From: Fennellomyces sp. T-0311
Taxonomy: Eukaryota > Mucoromycota > Mucoromycetes > Mucorales > Lichtheimiaceae
Length of the DNA: 64,000 nucleotides
Direction of reading: 5' to 3'
Assembly (NCBI GenBank): GCA_025266875.1
Contig: JALLLT010000017.1
Span: 682,001 to 746,000, forward strand
The translations under genes were made by a program, and so were the position numbers. Every line of letters begins with the position of its first letter. Position 1 is the first letter of the stretch. This document shows, one piece after another, positions 34,723-47,816 of the stretch. Below the pieces are notes generated by a model. The model was not told the DNA's origin, made no database searches, and saw nothing but the letters and a program-made list of their open reading frames with translations.

Positions 34723-36663
34723 TTATTTACGTTCTTGGCTGCTGGACGATGGAGGGCCGTATTCATACGTTTCTAAGCTCCGGGCAGACTTGTTGCCGTG
34801 CACCATCACCTCCACTGGATCGTCGCTAGGGTGGACGTGCTTGCCTGACGACGCATCCATCGTGGGAACAATGATATTGGGATCTTCGATGGCCAAAGCC
34901 TTGCGTCGGCGAGCCTCTTCCTCAAACTTCCATTCCGTGCCGCGGAATGATCCTTCCAATCTGGACATGACGCAGCATGCGAGGCAGTTGCCCATGACAT
35001 TGATCGACGTTCTGCCCATATCCATGATAGCATCGACACCCATAATCACCGTCACGGCACCAATGGGCAAGCCGTATTGAGCGACAGTGCCGGCCAAGAC
35101 GATCAGCGAGGCACGAGGAACGGCCGCAACACCTTTGGAAGACAACATCAAGGTGCCCATGATAGACAATTGAGTTCCGACAGACAAGTTCATGCCGCCA
35201 GCCTGAGCGCAGAAAATACTGGCCAGGGCAAGATGAAGTGTGGTGCCGTCAAGGTTGAATGAGTAACCACTATGCACGTATTTGGTTTAGTCCATCGATC
35301 TGGGTTAAAGATTAGAGTTGCAAATAGGATAAATACGTACGTCGGGATGACAAACGAAACCAGCGAGTTGGGACAGCCAAACTCGCGCATCTTCTCCATG
35401 GCTTTGGGCAGCGCGCTTTCACTGGATGAAGTACTGAATGCGATAAGCCATGGTTGAGCAATACTGCGGAAGAAGCCGAGCATCGGAACACGGCACATGA
35501 ACATGATGGGCATCAAAATGATCACCAAGAAAATGACCAGTGAAGCGTAAAGTGCGCCGATAAGCTTGCCAAGGTTGGCAAGGACACCGATGCCATTGGC
35601 ACCTACAGTAGCAGCCAAAGAAGCACCAATACCGATGGGTGCATCTGTTATATTCTGTTAGGCAAAATCGTCGCGTAGAAACGGGTAAAGAATCCTTACA
35701 GTTCATGATAAGTCCCACCATTTTGAAAATGACCTAAAGCGAGCGATATGAGTATCAAAAATAGGTATAAAAAATCAAGCCGCGTTTGGAAAGTTACCTG
35801 AGAAAGCGATTCGCAGATCATGAGCATCACGTCGCGCGACTTTTTGTCGGCTTTGATGGCAGCGCATGCAAACATGGCTGCACAGAACACGATGCCCAGA
35901 ATTTGATCTTCCGAGGCCGCAATAAAGAAGTTTTCTGGAATAATCATGAACATTTCGCCATACCAGGTGATTTCACCACTTCGGTCCGCAAGGTTGGCGG
36001 CATCCGTGTTGTCAGAGTCACCAGGGAGAATAACGCCAATACCGGGTTTGACCAAGTTGGCCATGATCAAACCCAACGCCAAAGCAAACGTCGTGACAAT
36101 TTCAAAGTACTAATATGTCGTCGTATATTAAAACCACAGCTTTCTTACCCTTCCCCTCCCAAGAAAAAAAAAGAGTGCTTACAATAATGGTCTTGATGGC
36201 AAGCTTGCCGACTGTTGAAATATCTTCGCTGTGACCTATAAAAGTGATTCGTGCGGTGTTAGATGATGATCTGTGTATTGAATAGGTAGAAACTAGCCGC
36301 GTTACCTGCAATGCCCAAAACCAGTGTGGAGAAAATCAAGGGGGCGACAATAATCTTGATCATTCGAATGAATGCCGTACCCAAGGGTTCGATTTCTTGC
36401 GAAAATTCAGGCTGGAAGTAACCGACCAGAATGCCGACAAAGATACCGGTGAAGATCCAGAAGGTCAAGTTTGTCCATTTGTTTAAAAAGTTCCAGCAAT
36501 AGGAGAACGGTCCCCATAAACACTTGAGCCAAACATATAACGCGGTTCGACCAAGCTTTTTGACCCACTCGGGGTAGTTTGCTTTTTCTTCTTGAACTTC
36601 GAGGTCGGGTTTCTTTGCGCTTCCGCTGAACTTTTCCGAAATGGCGCTTCGAAAACGATCCAT
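34723..36663 (-). CDS. SLC1/DAACS-type dicarboxylate or amino-acid:cation symporter
   Basis: Six exons, complement(34723..35269, 35341..35644, 35700..35733, 35798..36109, 36183..36235, 36306..36663), give 535 aa. Plasma-membrane type transporter with about eight spans and two re-entrant loops. Family motifs: 'FIRMIKIIVAPLIFSTLVLGIAG', 'SSSESALPKAM' (hairpin 1), 'PTGYSFNLDGTTLHLALAS' (span 7) and 'DAIMDMGRTSINVMGN' (span 8, with the substrate-binding Asp, Arg and Asn). The Arg of MGRTS is typical of carriers for acidic amino acids or dicarboxylates. The bacterial-like GRTSINV form resembles GltP/DctA more than animal EAATs. N-terminal 60 residues and the last 70 (charged, Ser- and Pro-rich) are cytosolic tails. 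The 34-nt exon restores 'VIFKMVGLIMN|YAPIG'. Confidence 0.9.
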
Positions 36664-38472
36664 GTTTATATTTTCGATGGGAAAAGAAGGTAAGAAAAAA
36701 AAACTGGTTTGGAGCGGCAGACTTTTTTGTGTTTAAATAGAGTTTATTTCATGTGTGGCACATGTACTGCAGTTTCCAAAAAACCTGATAAGCGTATCCT
36801 GGCTCAGCGTTTCCCAGCACCCTCTCACCCGCCCCCTCCCTTGGAGAAGTGTGATCGTGTAACTTTGTGTTGCAAAGCTGTGTTACTTTGTAATCAAAGG
36901 GTTATTTTCTCAATCCGAAGCTACTTGTGTAACTGCGATCCATCCCTCTACTGACTTCATCGAGTAACTATTGCCAATTTGGGCTTTTGCACTAGATTGC
37001 ACGAATATGGTTAATTAAAGTTCACGAAGCAAAAAAAAAAGCCTTGGTCTTCCGTGGAAGTGCATGCCCTTCTCTATTTTTGAAGCGCTACCATTGCGAC
37101 GCTTTCTTTTCGACATAGTTTTCAATCGTTGATCCGAGAAAATGATTGATAGGGAAAAAAGCCGGAAAGGAGAACTATCTTCCATGATGGAAGGATCCGG
37201 TGTGGCTGACGATCCTCCTTATTCCTTTACAGAACTGTTTTGATGGCTGCGCGATCTACGTAGCCACACTTGTTTTCTTTTGTGTGCTTCGATTATTTCT
37301 AAAAAGCTTAACCGTCCTTCCATTTTGTGCCACTCACCAATGTATTACCTCTCCTTTGATAACAAACGAGAAGAAAAAAATACGCCGTACTGTATATGTT
37401 GTACAGAACGGCAAAGGATAACCTTACAAAGTTTAGCGAAACCCACTTTTTGCTTTGCAAAATGTAACAGCATCACTTTTTTGGTCGATATGGATGACAG
37501 ATCATACTATTTTACGGGGACACACTATATTGTTTCTTGCTTACTGATTTAACAACGCAAACCTCACGTTTTTGATCCCGGTATGTACCATTGTGGTACA
37601 AAGGGTCGATTTCTACTTAACCTTACGCAGATCTGAACTCAACTCAGCTACTTTTTCCATATGTTGCCGAATGTGAGAAAAAAAAATACTGGTATGCTTC
37701 CGAATCATACGTAAAGAAAACTTTATTCGGTCGAATCTTTATAGCGATTGGATCAAATGGTTACCGACAAGATAAATGCACTATTATGGCGTTCCTTTTT
37801 GCCACTTTTATTTTAGAAAAAGTAATCAGTTCATGTCTACATATTTATGCGTGGATAAAATTTCCCAAGGTAAAGCAAAAAAACATGATCCAAGTACACA
37901 AAGGAAGATTAAATCCAAGTGAGAGATCATGCTTTTTCCCCGACTTTCGTTCTGCAGTGGTACCGATTGTCTTTTTGCAGCGAACGTTATATTTCTCGCA
38001 CTCTCTTTTTTTTTTTAAAAAAAAAGAAGCAAGGCGAAAAGCTCAGCAGAATAAGAGTGCCCTGACACGTCCATGTTACTGTTGTGGACAGAATGTGCCA
38101 CGATGGTTATCAGCAAAAGATAAGAAGGGGCACGCACAGTTGTTGGTTACGCTTAGATAATTATCTAATGAGGGTCCACCAAAAGATAGAACCATGTCTT
38201 TTGATTTCTTTCGTTGCCGCTGCTATTGTCTTAAAATCGTACATTCGTCGCACTTCGGAGCATATACAGCCTTATTAAACAGTACTTTATATATATTTTT
38301 GTGAACATACAGAGGGAGTGGGGTAATGAGTTCTTGATAAGTACAATTTGTTATCCATTCGGGAGCACATGATTCTTTTTTCAAAGTAGCACAATCCCGT
38401 TAGGGATAAGACTCTACTTGGTGAAATTCACCGGGAACCCATATATAGAACATTGAACAATCTCTGACTGGA
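36664..38472. other. Intergenic, 1.8 kb, no gene identified
   Basis: Promoter of the SLC1 gene plus the 3' flank of the Paladin-like gene. It contains an oligo-T/oligo-A inverted repeat near 38005-38030. An open frame at 37786-38160 has no recognisable domain. Confidence 0.5.
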
Positions 38473-41400
38473 TCAGGACAAATCAAAGGACTGGAGTCGA
38501 ATGATGTTGGTAAGTTCGCGTCGTCCCTTGAGCCATTCCTTGAACGTGGTCATTTTCTGAGCATCTTCGCCCACGATAGTATCTGGCTCGGGCGACGAGC
38601 TGACATCGGTTTCTTCATCGGTAGAAGAGATCACACTGCTGTGAACCGAAGAATTCAAAGACAAGTTACCCATTTCTTCCAATAGGTAGTTGGCAAACAC
38701 AATCAGGTACGCGTAACGGACAAGGTAATTGAGTGCAACCTCTCGTGTCTCCTTATACTTTTTGGACCCCCTGTCTTCGATTGCCTCGACACGCAGTTTG
38801 TAATCATATACAGCTTTGCGCAAATTTTGCATGTGATCGCAAATATTGATTGCTTGATCCGTCAGTCGCTTAGCAAGCTTGCCGTACGTAAGTACACTGA
38901 CAAGCTGCAAGACAATCTTGTATTCGCCATTCTGGTATCGTTTGCGTTCTTCATGCAATTCATCATTGTCGTTGTGGATGCCTTGTGTGCTACTGTCACT
39001 GCTGGCATACAGATCGGAGGATGAATCGACAATATACGAACTTTGCATGTCCACGATCGAATCATTCTTGAGAATCATCGTCATTAAACTGGCCGTCACC
39101 ATACCCGTTGTCGTACGACCCCGTCTATGTTTTTCTCACGGTATTGGCATTATACCATGTACAAATTCCACTCTAGAACTTACCCCATCTGGCAATTAAA
39201 CAAGACATCAACTCCCGCGTTTGCGTACTGTACTCGTCGGATCAACTGATCGAAAACATCTGGGATTGGCGCCTGTTCGTCAGTGCTAACATTGGTATGA
39301 AGTTAGCAATATGATCTCCATGGCTACCATCGCGGTTAAACACATTTACATTGGAATACGAAGGTAGTCCACTTGGTAGCCCTCATCAATAATAGATTGG
39401 AAAACTTGGCTCGGCGTTTCAACATTGGCCTCTGGGACCGTCTCCCACACAGGCTAACGTAATCGGATCAGTTACTTGAATCCTGCTGTGAAAAAAAAAC
39501 TCAGTCAAGTGAAGAAACGTACCACAAGGATAAAACCGCCTTTCTCAGCAGTTTCTTCACCGTGCAACAATAGCCGGCCCTCGTAATGCTTGAGCTCCGC
39601 TAGAACATCGAGTTTCATCCGATCTTCCATGCCTTCTACTCGCTCTCTTGCAATGCCGGTCGTTTCGAGATTCTTGATTGGATCATGATGCAAACGTAGA
39701 ACATATGGCTCCTTGTTGATGTATAGCACCGGCTCCTCCCGAAGGCAAGTCCACAGTACCCTTCGCTTACCACCGGGACCTGCATTAAGTCGTTTCAATA
39801 CGGCCTTAATGGCATCCTTGCTAGGCATAGCACATCCACAAATAAACGGTGCCGTAACAACACTCTCATCATCGCGTCGCATATCTTCCTCCAGCCCGCT
39901 CTTGATCGCACCGTATTTGACCGCATGCTTGACTTGCTTCACCTCGACACGTCTGAAATTGTAAGCGCCACCCACTTTTTCCTTGAGATTCACTTTTTGG
40001 CAGCCAGGGAAAGCATCGTGTTTTAAAATTGTTTGTTGCGCAAGTACTTGACCATCACGCTTGCTCAGAACTTCTTTCACTTCATTGCTTAGTGCCACAC
40101 CATCAGCAACAGATTTTTCAACCGGAACAAGTAAATGTTCCTCTTCCGTTTGCAGTTCTTGACGAATGGTGGTGATCTCTTGATGACGTTTCATCCAACT
40201 TTCGAAAGATTCGGTTTCGCCCATGATAGCAGGTGGTGTGTCATCGAGGTAGGCTTGGAAACAAATCAACAAAAAGTATCGTTCCAATACAACAATGCCG
40301 CGTTTGAGTATCCGTCGTCGCTTCTCGTCGTCCTTTTCGTTTTCCATCTGTATGTGGGCACTCTCAATCACTTCCCGAAGATTCAGGAATTTGCTGCACT
40401 GATCGATGGCACTGTCGACGGTCCGCTTTACTTCTAGTCCGTTTCGGATCACACGTAGTAGACTGTTGATGATTTGATAGTTGGGTCGTTGCTTTGGGTC
40501 AGGTGATGATATGGTTATCTCTTGGGAAGATCGTAACCATTGTGTCAATAGCGTTGCTATGACAGTGCCGAGAGTGGACCGACCGAGACCAATTTGACAG
40601 TTCCTATTGCACGTCAATTCCAAGTTTTCAAAAAAAAGAATAAAAGCGGAAAACTTACATCATGATCGCCGTATTGGACAAATCAGATCGGGTAATAAGT
40701 TGTCGCAACTCATCAAAGTCATTCCATTCGGGGCACTTTTCCGCGGTGATGGGCACACGGTAATAAGTGAGGTACTCGTTAACGGTCTCTTCAGTATATT
40801 CAGGATACTCATCGCCATTCGTCATTTCTTGATAAACTTGATACGCCTCCATTTTCATAACTTCTCTGACAGTTCGAATATCATTTTCGTCGACCTCTTC
40901 CACAGACGCTTGAACATTGCCATACGCATCTTCACCATGGAGCAAAATCTGCCCATTGTTGTCTTTGATTTCGTTGATAATATCTTCTTTCAATCGTTCT
41001 TCGAGTTGTTCCAATCGAGCACCCGTAATGCCTTTGTATACACGGATGTTGCGCAAGGTAAAGTATCGATCGCGCAACACGTATGGAATGTTATTGATAT
41101 AGATGATGGGCTCCTCGCGCAAATTGATCCACATGATCTTTTCATTTCGTGGACGCGCAGTTTCCCATAGCTCCCGAAGTACTGTGCGGATACCGATCAC
41201 TGTAGGCTGAGCAACACCATACACATGAGTGCCTTGGATTTGTCGAAAGTGAGTTGCACCATTGGTGACAAATCGATGATGTTGTTCTTGCATGTCTGCT
41301 TTGCTTGGGTAACTGTCTTGCCAAAAGTCCACTTTGAGAATCGTTTGTGGAGTAAGGACAACGCCTGTGCGAGCCTTTGATTTGGGAAACCATTTTCAGC

Positions 41401-43978
41401 TTTCTGTGTCTGTTTTGCTCGATCGTTAAAGAATAATGAAAAAGAAGCTTTACCCTGATTATAAATTCTTCAACTTCTCCAGGAATGTGTCCTTCCTGTT
41501 CACCAGCGCCGGTCATTTCGAACATGCTGTGTCGCGCTGCACCCGAGAATCCAATTCGCTTCTTGTACAGATCCATGCTTCCGCTGCCACTGCCGGTCAA
41601 TTCACGAAGATCATCCACAGGCCGGAACAGGTATAGTTGAGGACCTTTGCGTCGCAAATGCTGCAACATGGTCCACACTTCGGTTCTTTGCTTGACCCAT
41701 GAAGAGAACCGATGATCAAATGTGGTATCTTTGGGCGACTCGTTGATGTACTCGGTGAAGCATAAAAGGAAAAAGTATCGCTGCAAGCCCGATAATGCCT
41801 TATCAAGAAATACTGGTTTGTCTGACGTGCTTTGGGCTGTTTGCTGGACACGGTTCAGCAGGATGTCCTCGCGCAAATTGACCAATGCGGCAGCTATTAA
41901 AATAAATATCAGCACACAACAAACAAGTCATTCGCTGGGCTTGTCTTACATCGGTCGATGACCTTATCCAACAGTTTTTTGGAGTATGTGCCGTTCTCTA
42001 ATACAGAAGTAAGTGAAACGATGCACCGGTAGTTGCCCATGATCGCTTCTTTGAGTTTTTCGACGGATCTTCTCTGTCCAAGCGCCCATTCAATAACTGA
42101 TCCAGATGTCATTTTTACATTAAATCCTGCAAATCATTGGATTAAACAGCAGTCGGAATAAAATTTAGCAAAAAGTTACCTTTTTCTAGTATGCAGACGA
42201 GGTGCAATAAGGCATCATCTTGCGCATTGGCTGTATCCACTTCCTCCATTACAAGATCAGGCGAGAATCTCGACACTTCGCCATCTTCAGAGTCGCTAAA
42301 CGTATATCCCGGTATAGGAATATAATCCTTCTTTTCTCTTTGGTAAAGCTGCGCGCGACGAATGATCTGGGCAATGACGATGCCAACGGTTGCTACAGAA
42401 ATAGTTAATTCCGACGTTACACAAAAAACGATCTTTTAATAACTCACTTCTCACATTGCCCATGCCGCAGTTGAAAATCAAGGGGTCCTTTGGGTCGACC
42501 GTCTTAATCACACGGACATACTCATCAAAATAGTTGTCCTCGGGACCTTGCTCGGGAGAAATGGGAATTCGGTAATACTGTACTCTGTAACCCTCTTTTT
42601 GAAACTCGTCGAACACTATATTGGCGTTTCAGCTTATCAGTTTTATCACTTTTTGATTCTCCGCAATGATAATATACCTTCTCGGGGTGTTTGTACCTTG
42701 TCCGCTGCAATATAGCACGGTACAATGGTGCTATCCGCTATAAATGGAGTTTTTGACATACCGTTATCATGCGTGAAACGGGGCATCATTGTGTATCACA
42801 TCGACTTACGAAGCTCTTGATGGACAAGCAAAAGTCCACCCAGTTTTCGCACTTCTTTGCGAACATCCTCCGTCAGACGCTCCTCAACCTTCTCCAGTCG
42901 AGCAGCGTTGATTCCTTGGAACGCGACCATGTTTTGAAGCGGATCCGCGTAGTCGCGCAGTACGTAAGGACATCCGTTGATATATACTAAGAGAAACAAT
43001 GTCAGCGAGTCTCCATGACAACAGTGCGTGTGCCCTACCAAGTGGCTCCTCACGTGTGGAGAACCTATGTCACGATTGATTAGATAAACCCAGTTCATAT
43101 AAAAAGTTATCGGATGCGTTTATACCAGGTACACGAAGATTTAGTTTTGCTGTCTGGGTGCGAGTTCAGGAGAGCCAGTATCGTTGATAAGCCAACGACC
43201 TAAATGGAAATGTCAGCCGAAGAAATAGGGGATTGCCTTAAGCTTTTACCGTTGGTTGTGCAACACCATAAACTCCCAGTTCCGCCACACGGAAATTCGG
43301 TGCACCCTGAAGATGAAAGTCAAGCTTGTTGTTTGTTCCTGTTGTGAAGGGTATATTTCAGTACAAGCTTAAAAATCCCACGGGGGTGCGGTTCACTGCG
43401 CAATGACGCAATTGGCAATTCTGTCGCCGAAGCCCTTTTTTTTCCTTTACTGCTAATTACCACTGGAGAAATGATCCATTTTGAGGATGGTGTTGCGCGC
43501 AAGCACACTGCCAGTGCGGGTCTTCACCAGACTAATCACTTTATCCAGGTATGATCTAGGATCGTGTGATTGATTCGTCGACCCCATGGTGCGTGATAGT
43601 GCACGATTGCTACTGAAATCCGGAGACTGCAGCATGCTGTTATGCACCGCGGCGGACATCATCATGCTTTTGTTGCTGGGTGGTGAACTGGACGCGCTCA
43701 GTGTGCCACTCCGAAACGTCGATTCGCCGAGTCGAGACGACAACGAAGAGCGTCGGGTCGACGCTATGGGTTTGTTTCTACGATATGAATCAGCTGAACA
43801 CTTTCTTTTGATGAAATTTCGTCGAAAAAGCTTACGTTATACGCCGTGGAACAAAGTTCTCGACGTTGGCATGCGTGGCGCCGGCAAAGGGTCTACGCTC
43901 ATGAACACCGGTAGGTGATGACCCTAATGAGGAGGAGGAAGAAGGCGGTGGAGAAGTGTCTTTGCGCACTATGTCCAT
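38473..43978 (-). CDS. Paladin-like protein with three tandem CX5R phosphatase modules
   Basis: Sixteen exons, complement(38473..39124, 39184..39285, 39350..39453, 39523..40603, 40659..41374, 41454..41893, 41950..42126, 42180..42392, 42448..42615, 42678..42737, 42810..42986, 43039..43064, 43126..43199, 43250..43338, 43461..43777, 43836..43978), give 1512 aa with no stop. Three modules of the Paladin / inositol-hexakisphosphate-phosphatase-like type each show an 'REEPxxYINxxPYVLR' strand and a P-loop: 'NCGMGNVRTT' (~345), 'NCQIGLGRST' (~869) and 'NCQMGRGRTT' (~1293). All three keep Cys and Arg, so all could be active. 'HLQGAPNF' and two 'YGVAQPT' blocks are also family marks. The first ~130 residues are Ser/Pro-rich. 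Fungal members are little studied; animal PALD1 has been reported as a lipid phosphatase. It is divergent from the kinase gene at 44174. Confidence 0.9.
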
Positions 43979-44173
43979 GCTGCTTGTCAAACGTATAACT
44001 TTCTGGTATGGTACAAAAAAAGAATAAAGGGAAGAACCCGTTCAGAAAAGAGAGACAGCGGTGCCTGCACACAAGAGCAATGCCGACTGGAACCAATCAG
44101 TTTTTTCAAGTCACGAACCGCTGTTCGCCGCCCCCCCACCAACCCTTACTTTCGCAAAAGGCTTGTCTACCTT
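43979..44173. promoter_or_regulatory. Compact divergent promoter, Paladin-like / GCK-like kinase
   Basis: Only 195 bp separate the two start codons, so the promoters and 5' UTRs must overlap or abut. It includes a C-rich run (CCCCCCCACC near 44132) on the plus strand. Confidence 0.6.
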
Positions 44174-47117
44174 ATGGCCGCAAAGGAGCAACAGGCCGCA
44201 ACGCCGGCAACTCTGCTTTATACAAGACTAAAGCGTATCGGCAAAGGCGCTTATGGATCTGTTTACAAAGGGTGAATTGTTCATTCGCTCTCCATTTTCG
44301 TCAGGTTCCTAATAAGCTCGGATGCTAGAATCAACAACAAGACTCAAAAGGTCGTTGCCATCAAGGTCCTTAATTTGGATACAGAAGAAGACGATGTAGA
44401 CGACATTCAGAACGAAATTGCCCTTTTGTCGCAGCTTACGCACGCAAGGTCTCAGAATATCACCCCGTATCACGGAAGTATTTTGAACGATACCAAACTA
44501 TGGATTATCATGGATTATGCGGCAGGCGGAAGCATTCGAAAGATCGTACGTTCGTTGCTGGGATGATGTTGCTTTGATACCAATGTTTCTTTCAAACGAA
44601 CTGCAGATGAAGGCTGGCAATATCGAAGAAAAGTATATATCAATTATTGTTCGCGAAGTTCTTTTGGCGCTCTCCTATTTGCATAAAAATCACATCATCC
44701 ATCGGGATATTAAAGGTACTCGGTAGAATGGTCCATGGAAACATAGCAAGGTGTGCTAATGGGCGGATTGTAGCGGCAAACATCTTGCTGACAGCGGAAG
44801 GAAACGTGCAGCTTTGTGATTTTGGCGTGGCGGGACAGACGACAGTCAATTCTCTCAAACGTAATACCTTTGTCGGCACACCGTAAGTTGTTTCTTTAAG
44901 AAAAAGAATAGGAATTGGAGTTAAACCGGGTATCGCAATCATCATAGGTACTGGATGGCTCCGGAAGTCATTCGCGAGGGTTCATCTTATGATTACAAGG
45001 TAACTGACTTGGCCCCAACTTAGGTAAGGGGGCATTAGACCCTTTTCATCTATGGAATCTAAATACCAAGTCTTCACGCAATTAGGCTGATATGTGGTCT
45101 TTGGGCATCACCGTTTTCGAGATGGCAGCAGGCAATCCACCGTTGGCCAACATCGATCCTATGAAGGCAATTATTACGATCCCGAAATCAAAGCCGCCTC
45201 GATTACCAGATAATTTCTCCTTGTCCATTCGAGAATTCGTCGATTTGTGTCTGTGCGAGGAACCTAATGAGGTATACTAACCTGACAAACTAAGCCCGCC
45301 TTTTTGGACCCGACAGCTGATTTGAAATTTCAAGCGACCCAACGCAGATGAGTTGATGAAAACCAAGTTCATCAAAGTCTCAAGCAAGGTATCCAAAGGA
45401 ATCTTGAAGGATTTGATTACGCGCTACGAACAATGGAAAAAAACAAATCAATCGAATCGTCGCAACAGTATTGCTTCGGATGATCTCAGTGGCAGGTAAT
45501 TGTTACTTGTTAAAAAAAAAGATGATCACCGCCAGTCCTGATATGTTTTATACAGCGACAATGAAAAGGAGGATGAGGGTCTTGATATGTTTGAAAATGA
45601 CGACGCATGGGAGTTTGATGTATGAAAGAACTCATTGTGGTGTACATCAACGGCGTCTAATTCAAGTATTCTTTCTCTAAAATAGACCATCCGCCAGGAT
45701 CCAGGCTCAGGAATGTATCAAAAACGTGATGACAGCAGAGCATATCAACCTGCACCGCCTGCAGTTAGTCCTGCAGAAGATGGGTCTAGCCGGCCGTTCC
45801 GTAATCGTGAGACGCATCCCCTTGTGCGGCTATTCGAGAATGTCCAATCACAAACGGATAACCTGCTTGGTGCACCAGGTGTCAGCACACCGTTATCGAA
45901 ATCCCCAAACATATTACCTTCGCCTATATCCTCGCTTTCACCAGTTATCCTACCAATGCAATCATCCGTGACGACGCCATCACCAGTGATCGATCTTGAT
46001 TCCGGTGCAATCACCTCCTCTCAACCACTGCGTCCAATATCACCAGCGCCAGTCAAGGCCATGTCTCCTGGTGATGCACTACACATCGCACCCAAGGACA
46101 GCAAGCTAAAATACGATACCCCTCATGCGCCCTCAGAGCCTGACAATGGACGACCTGCCAGTCCACTCACAGTAAAGCCTAGAAAAAACTCGGGCGCGTC
46201 GCTAATACCTACAACAGATCAACTCATGAGCAGCACTCGTCTTATTCCCGGTCTCCATAGTCGCCAATTGACTCCTTCTTCAACACCTGCGCAGCCCGCG
46301 CTTGGCCATGGTGCCAAACTATCTCCCCGTATGGCATCTTCTTCACCAGAAAACGGTTTGTACGCTAGCAAACCAATGTCCCGTGCACGATCCCATTCCG
46401 ACCAACATCAGTCGTTTGAGCCATCCAATGGTTTACTCAAAGTCGAACCGCATCACCACAGTCGCAGACTCCATCGACCAGCACCTTCGGTGCCAACTGT
46501 TTCACCGCAATCTACAGAAGATTCCGGATTGAAGCCAACTATTGCCGCATTACCGTTGGCACGACGGGTTCGATCAGCTACTACTTTGCGACAGTCCGAA
46601 GAAGATACTGTACCACTCAAGGCACTGGTCGCCAATAAGCAGCAGCAGCTATATCAAGCTTCGATCCATGCAAATTCAACAGGAGTCACGGAAAAGTCTT
46701 CTCAAGAGATCAAAGACAAGCAGCCGCATGATCATCGGCGCAGTATTAGTGCCGATAGTACACCAAAGGTAAGCCATCCGAAAAATCCAACACCAATGAA
46801 TTAATAAAAGCAATTAGAGTGGGATATCCAGCCCAGGAGGAAAGCGAAATGTTCATGTTCCACCTCTTACATCACTTACATCTGCAAAAATGCCTGATTG
46901 GCATACTTCCCGGACACCTCCGAGTGATAGTCAAGAAAGTCAACATGTAGTATCTCCCGCAGACGGCGATCGAAGATTCGAAACGATTGCACCACTTCAG
47001 CTCGATGGCTTAAGGAGTGACCAAGGCTTACAACGGGCGCTTAACCAGGCTCTTGGTGAATTGGAGTACTGGTTAGATCAAGTAGAAGGAGGCTTATCCA
47101 GTGTAAATTTAACGTGA
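44174..47117 (+). CDS. GCK/STE20-family protein kinase (Nak1/Kic1/Sps1-like)
   Basis: Ten exons, 44174..44271, 44305..44545, 44607..44715, 44774..44882, 44948..44999, 45086..45271, 45335..45495, 45556..45619, 45686..46768 and 46818..47117, give 800 aa. Kinase domain from ~19 to ~290: glycine loop '[12 protein letters not shown]', 'VAIKVLN', 'HRDIKAANILL', 'CDFGVAGQ', '[13 protein letters not shown]' and '[20 protein letters not shown]'. This is the MST/GCK-III class, as in fission-yeast Nak1 and budding-yeast Kic1, which act upstream of NDR kinases in polarity and wall growth. The middle ~400 residues are disordered, rich in Ser and Pro with many SP/TP sites. The last ~40 residues ('[21 protein letters not shown]') are a conserved-looking helix, perhaps a partner-binding site. 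The short exons all splice in frame. Confidence 0.92.
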
Positions 47118-47816
47118 TCTCAAGTGTATCACTTTTCCAGTCACCACGCTTTATATCTTTGCAAAAAACCATACATAAAATATCTTCGATCGAGCTTCAT
47201 AGTCGTGGCGAGAGTACTATTTACTTCATAGTTATACATATACGTATATTCATTGTTTGCAGAATTTTAAGTTTGGTAACTTAATAGGCGCAGCAACCCC
47301 TATTGGACTCAAACTTACATAGTGGATTCGGTAATACATTTGTCTATGTACTGTACACATGACAGAAGTTCCAATCTTGGTTCACGTGCGCCAGGGATGA
47401 TCCACTACTATTACATACTAAAATTCATGCGTTAGTCGCGAGTACGTACTTCAGCACAGCAGAAAGGGTCATGAATAGCTATGAGCAGCCGTGATTGCTA
47501 TGGTTATTTACTAGCAAGCAACATATTGTTAAAAACTACTCTATCACTCCGTTCACTTGCTCTTTCCTTTTATAGTGTTGCAATGAGTAAATGGTTGATT
47601 AACGCTCTATGTATCTTGATCACTGTCCACATCTTGCACGGCTCCTATCCTTCCAGGATGTCCAACCCTATTCAAGTACCACCAGCTCCTACATCTATAG
47701 ACTGACACAGCTTGTAAAGTCATAATATATATAAGATAATGTTCCAGAATAATAATATTAACTTGTGTATGTAGCAAAATAATTGATATTAATATCCAAT
47801 CGGGTACTTAACGGAA
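47118..47816. other. Intergenic with one doubtful short ORF
   Basis: Convergent 3' ends of the kinase gene and P450 A. It includes a possible 40-codon ORF listed separately. Confidence 0.5.
47583..47705 (+). CDS. Possible 40-residue signal-anchored peptide
   Basis: ATG 47583 opens 40 codons: MSKW, then a hydrophobic stretch (LINALCILITVHIL), then a Pro/Ser-rich tail ending 'PPAPTSID'. The shape fits a secreted or membrane micropeptide, and TTTTATAG lies just upstream. I know no homologue; chance is a real alternative. Confidence 0.25.
   Translation: MSKWLINALCILITVHILHGSYPSRMSNPIQVPPAPTSID

Noticed and set aside
38003..38032. Oligo-T followed by oligo-A, possible hairpin terminator
   Set aside because: Homopolymer inverted repeats occur several times (also near 305 and 10090) away from any consistent gene end; not a eukaryotic terminator.
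37786..38160. 124-codon plus frame containing CYCCGQNVPRW
   Set aside because: The cysteine cluster is suggestive, but the rest is homopolymer-driven (FFFKKK) and I could not build a gene.
40607..41170. 187-codon plus-strand open frame
   Set aside because: Antisense to the Paladin-like exon; shadow of conserved coding sequence.
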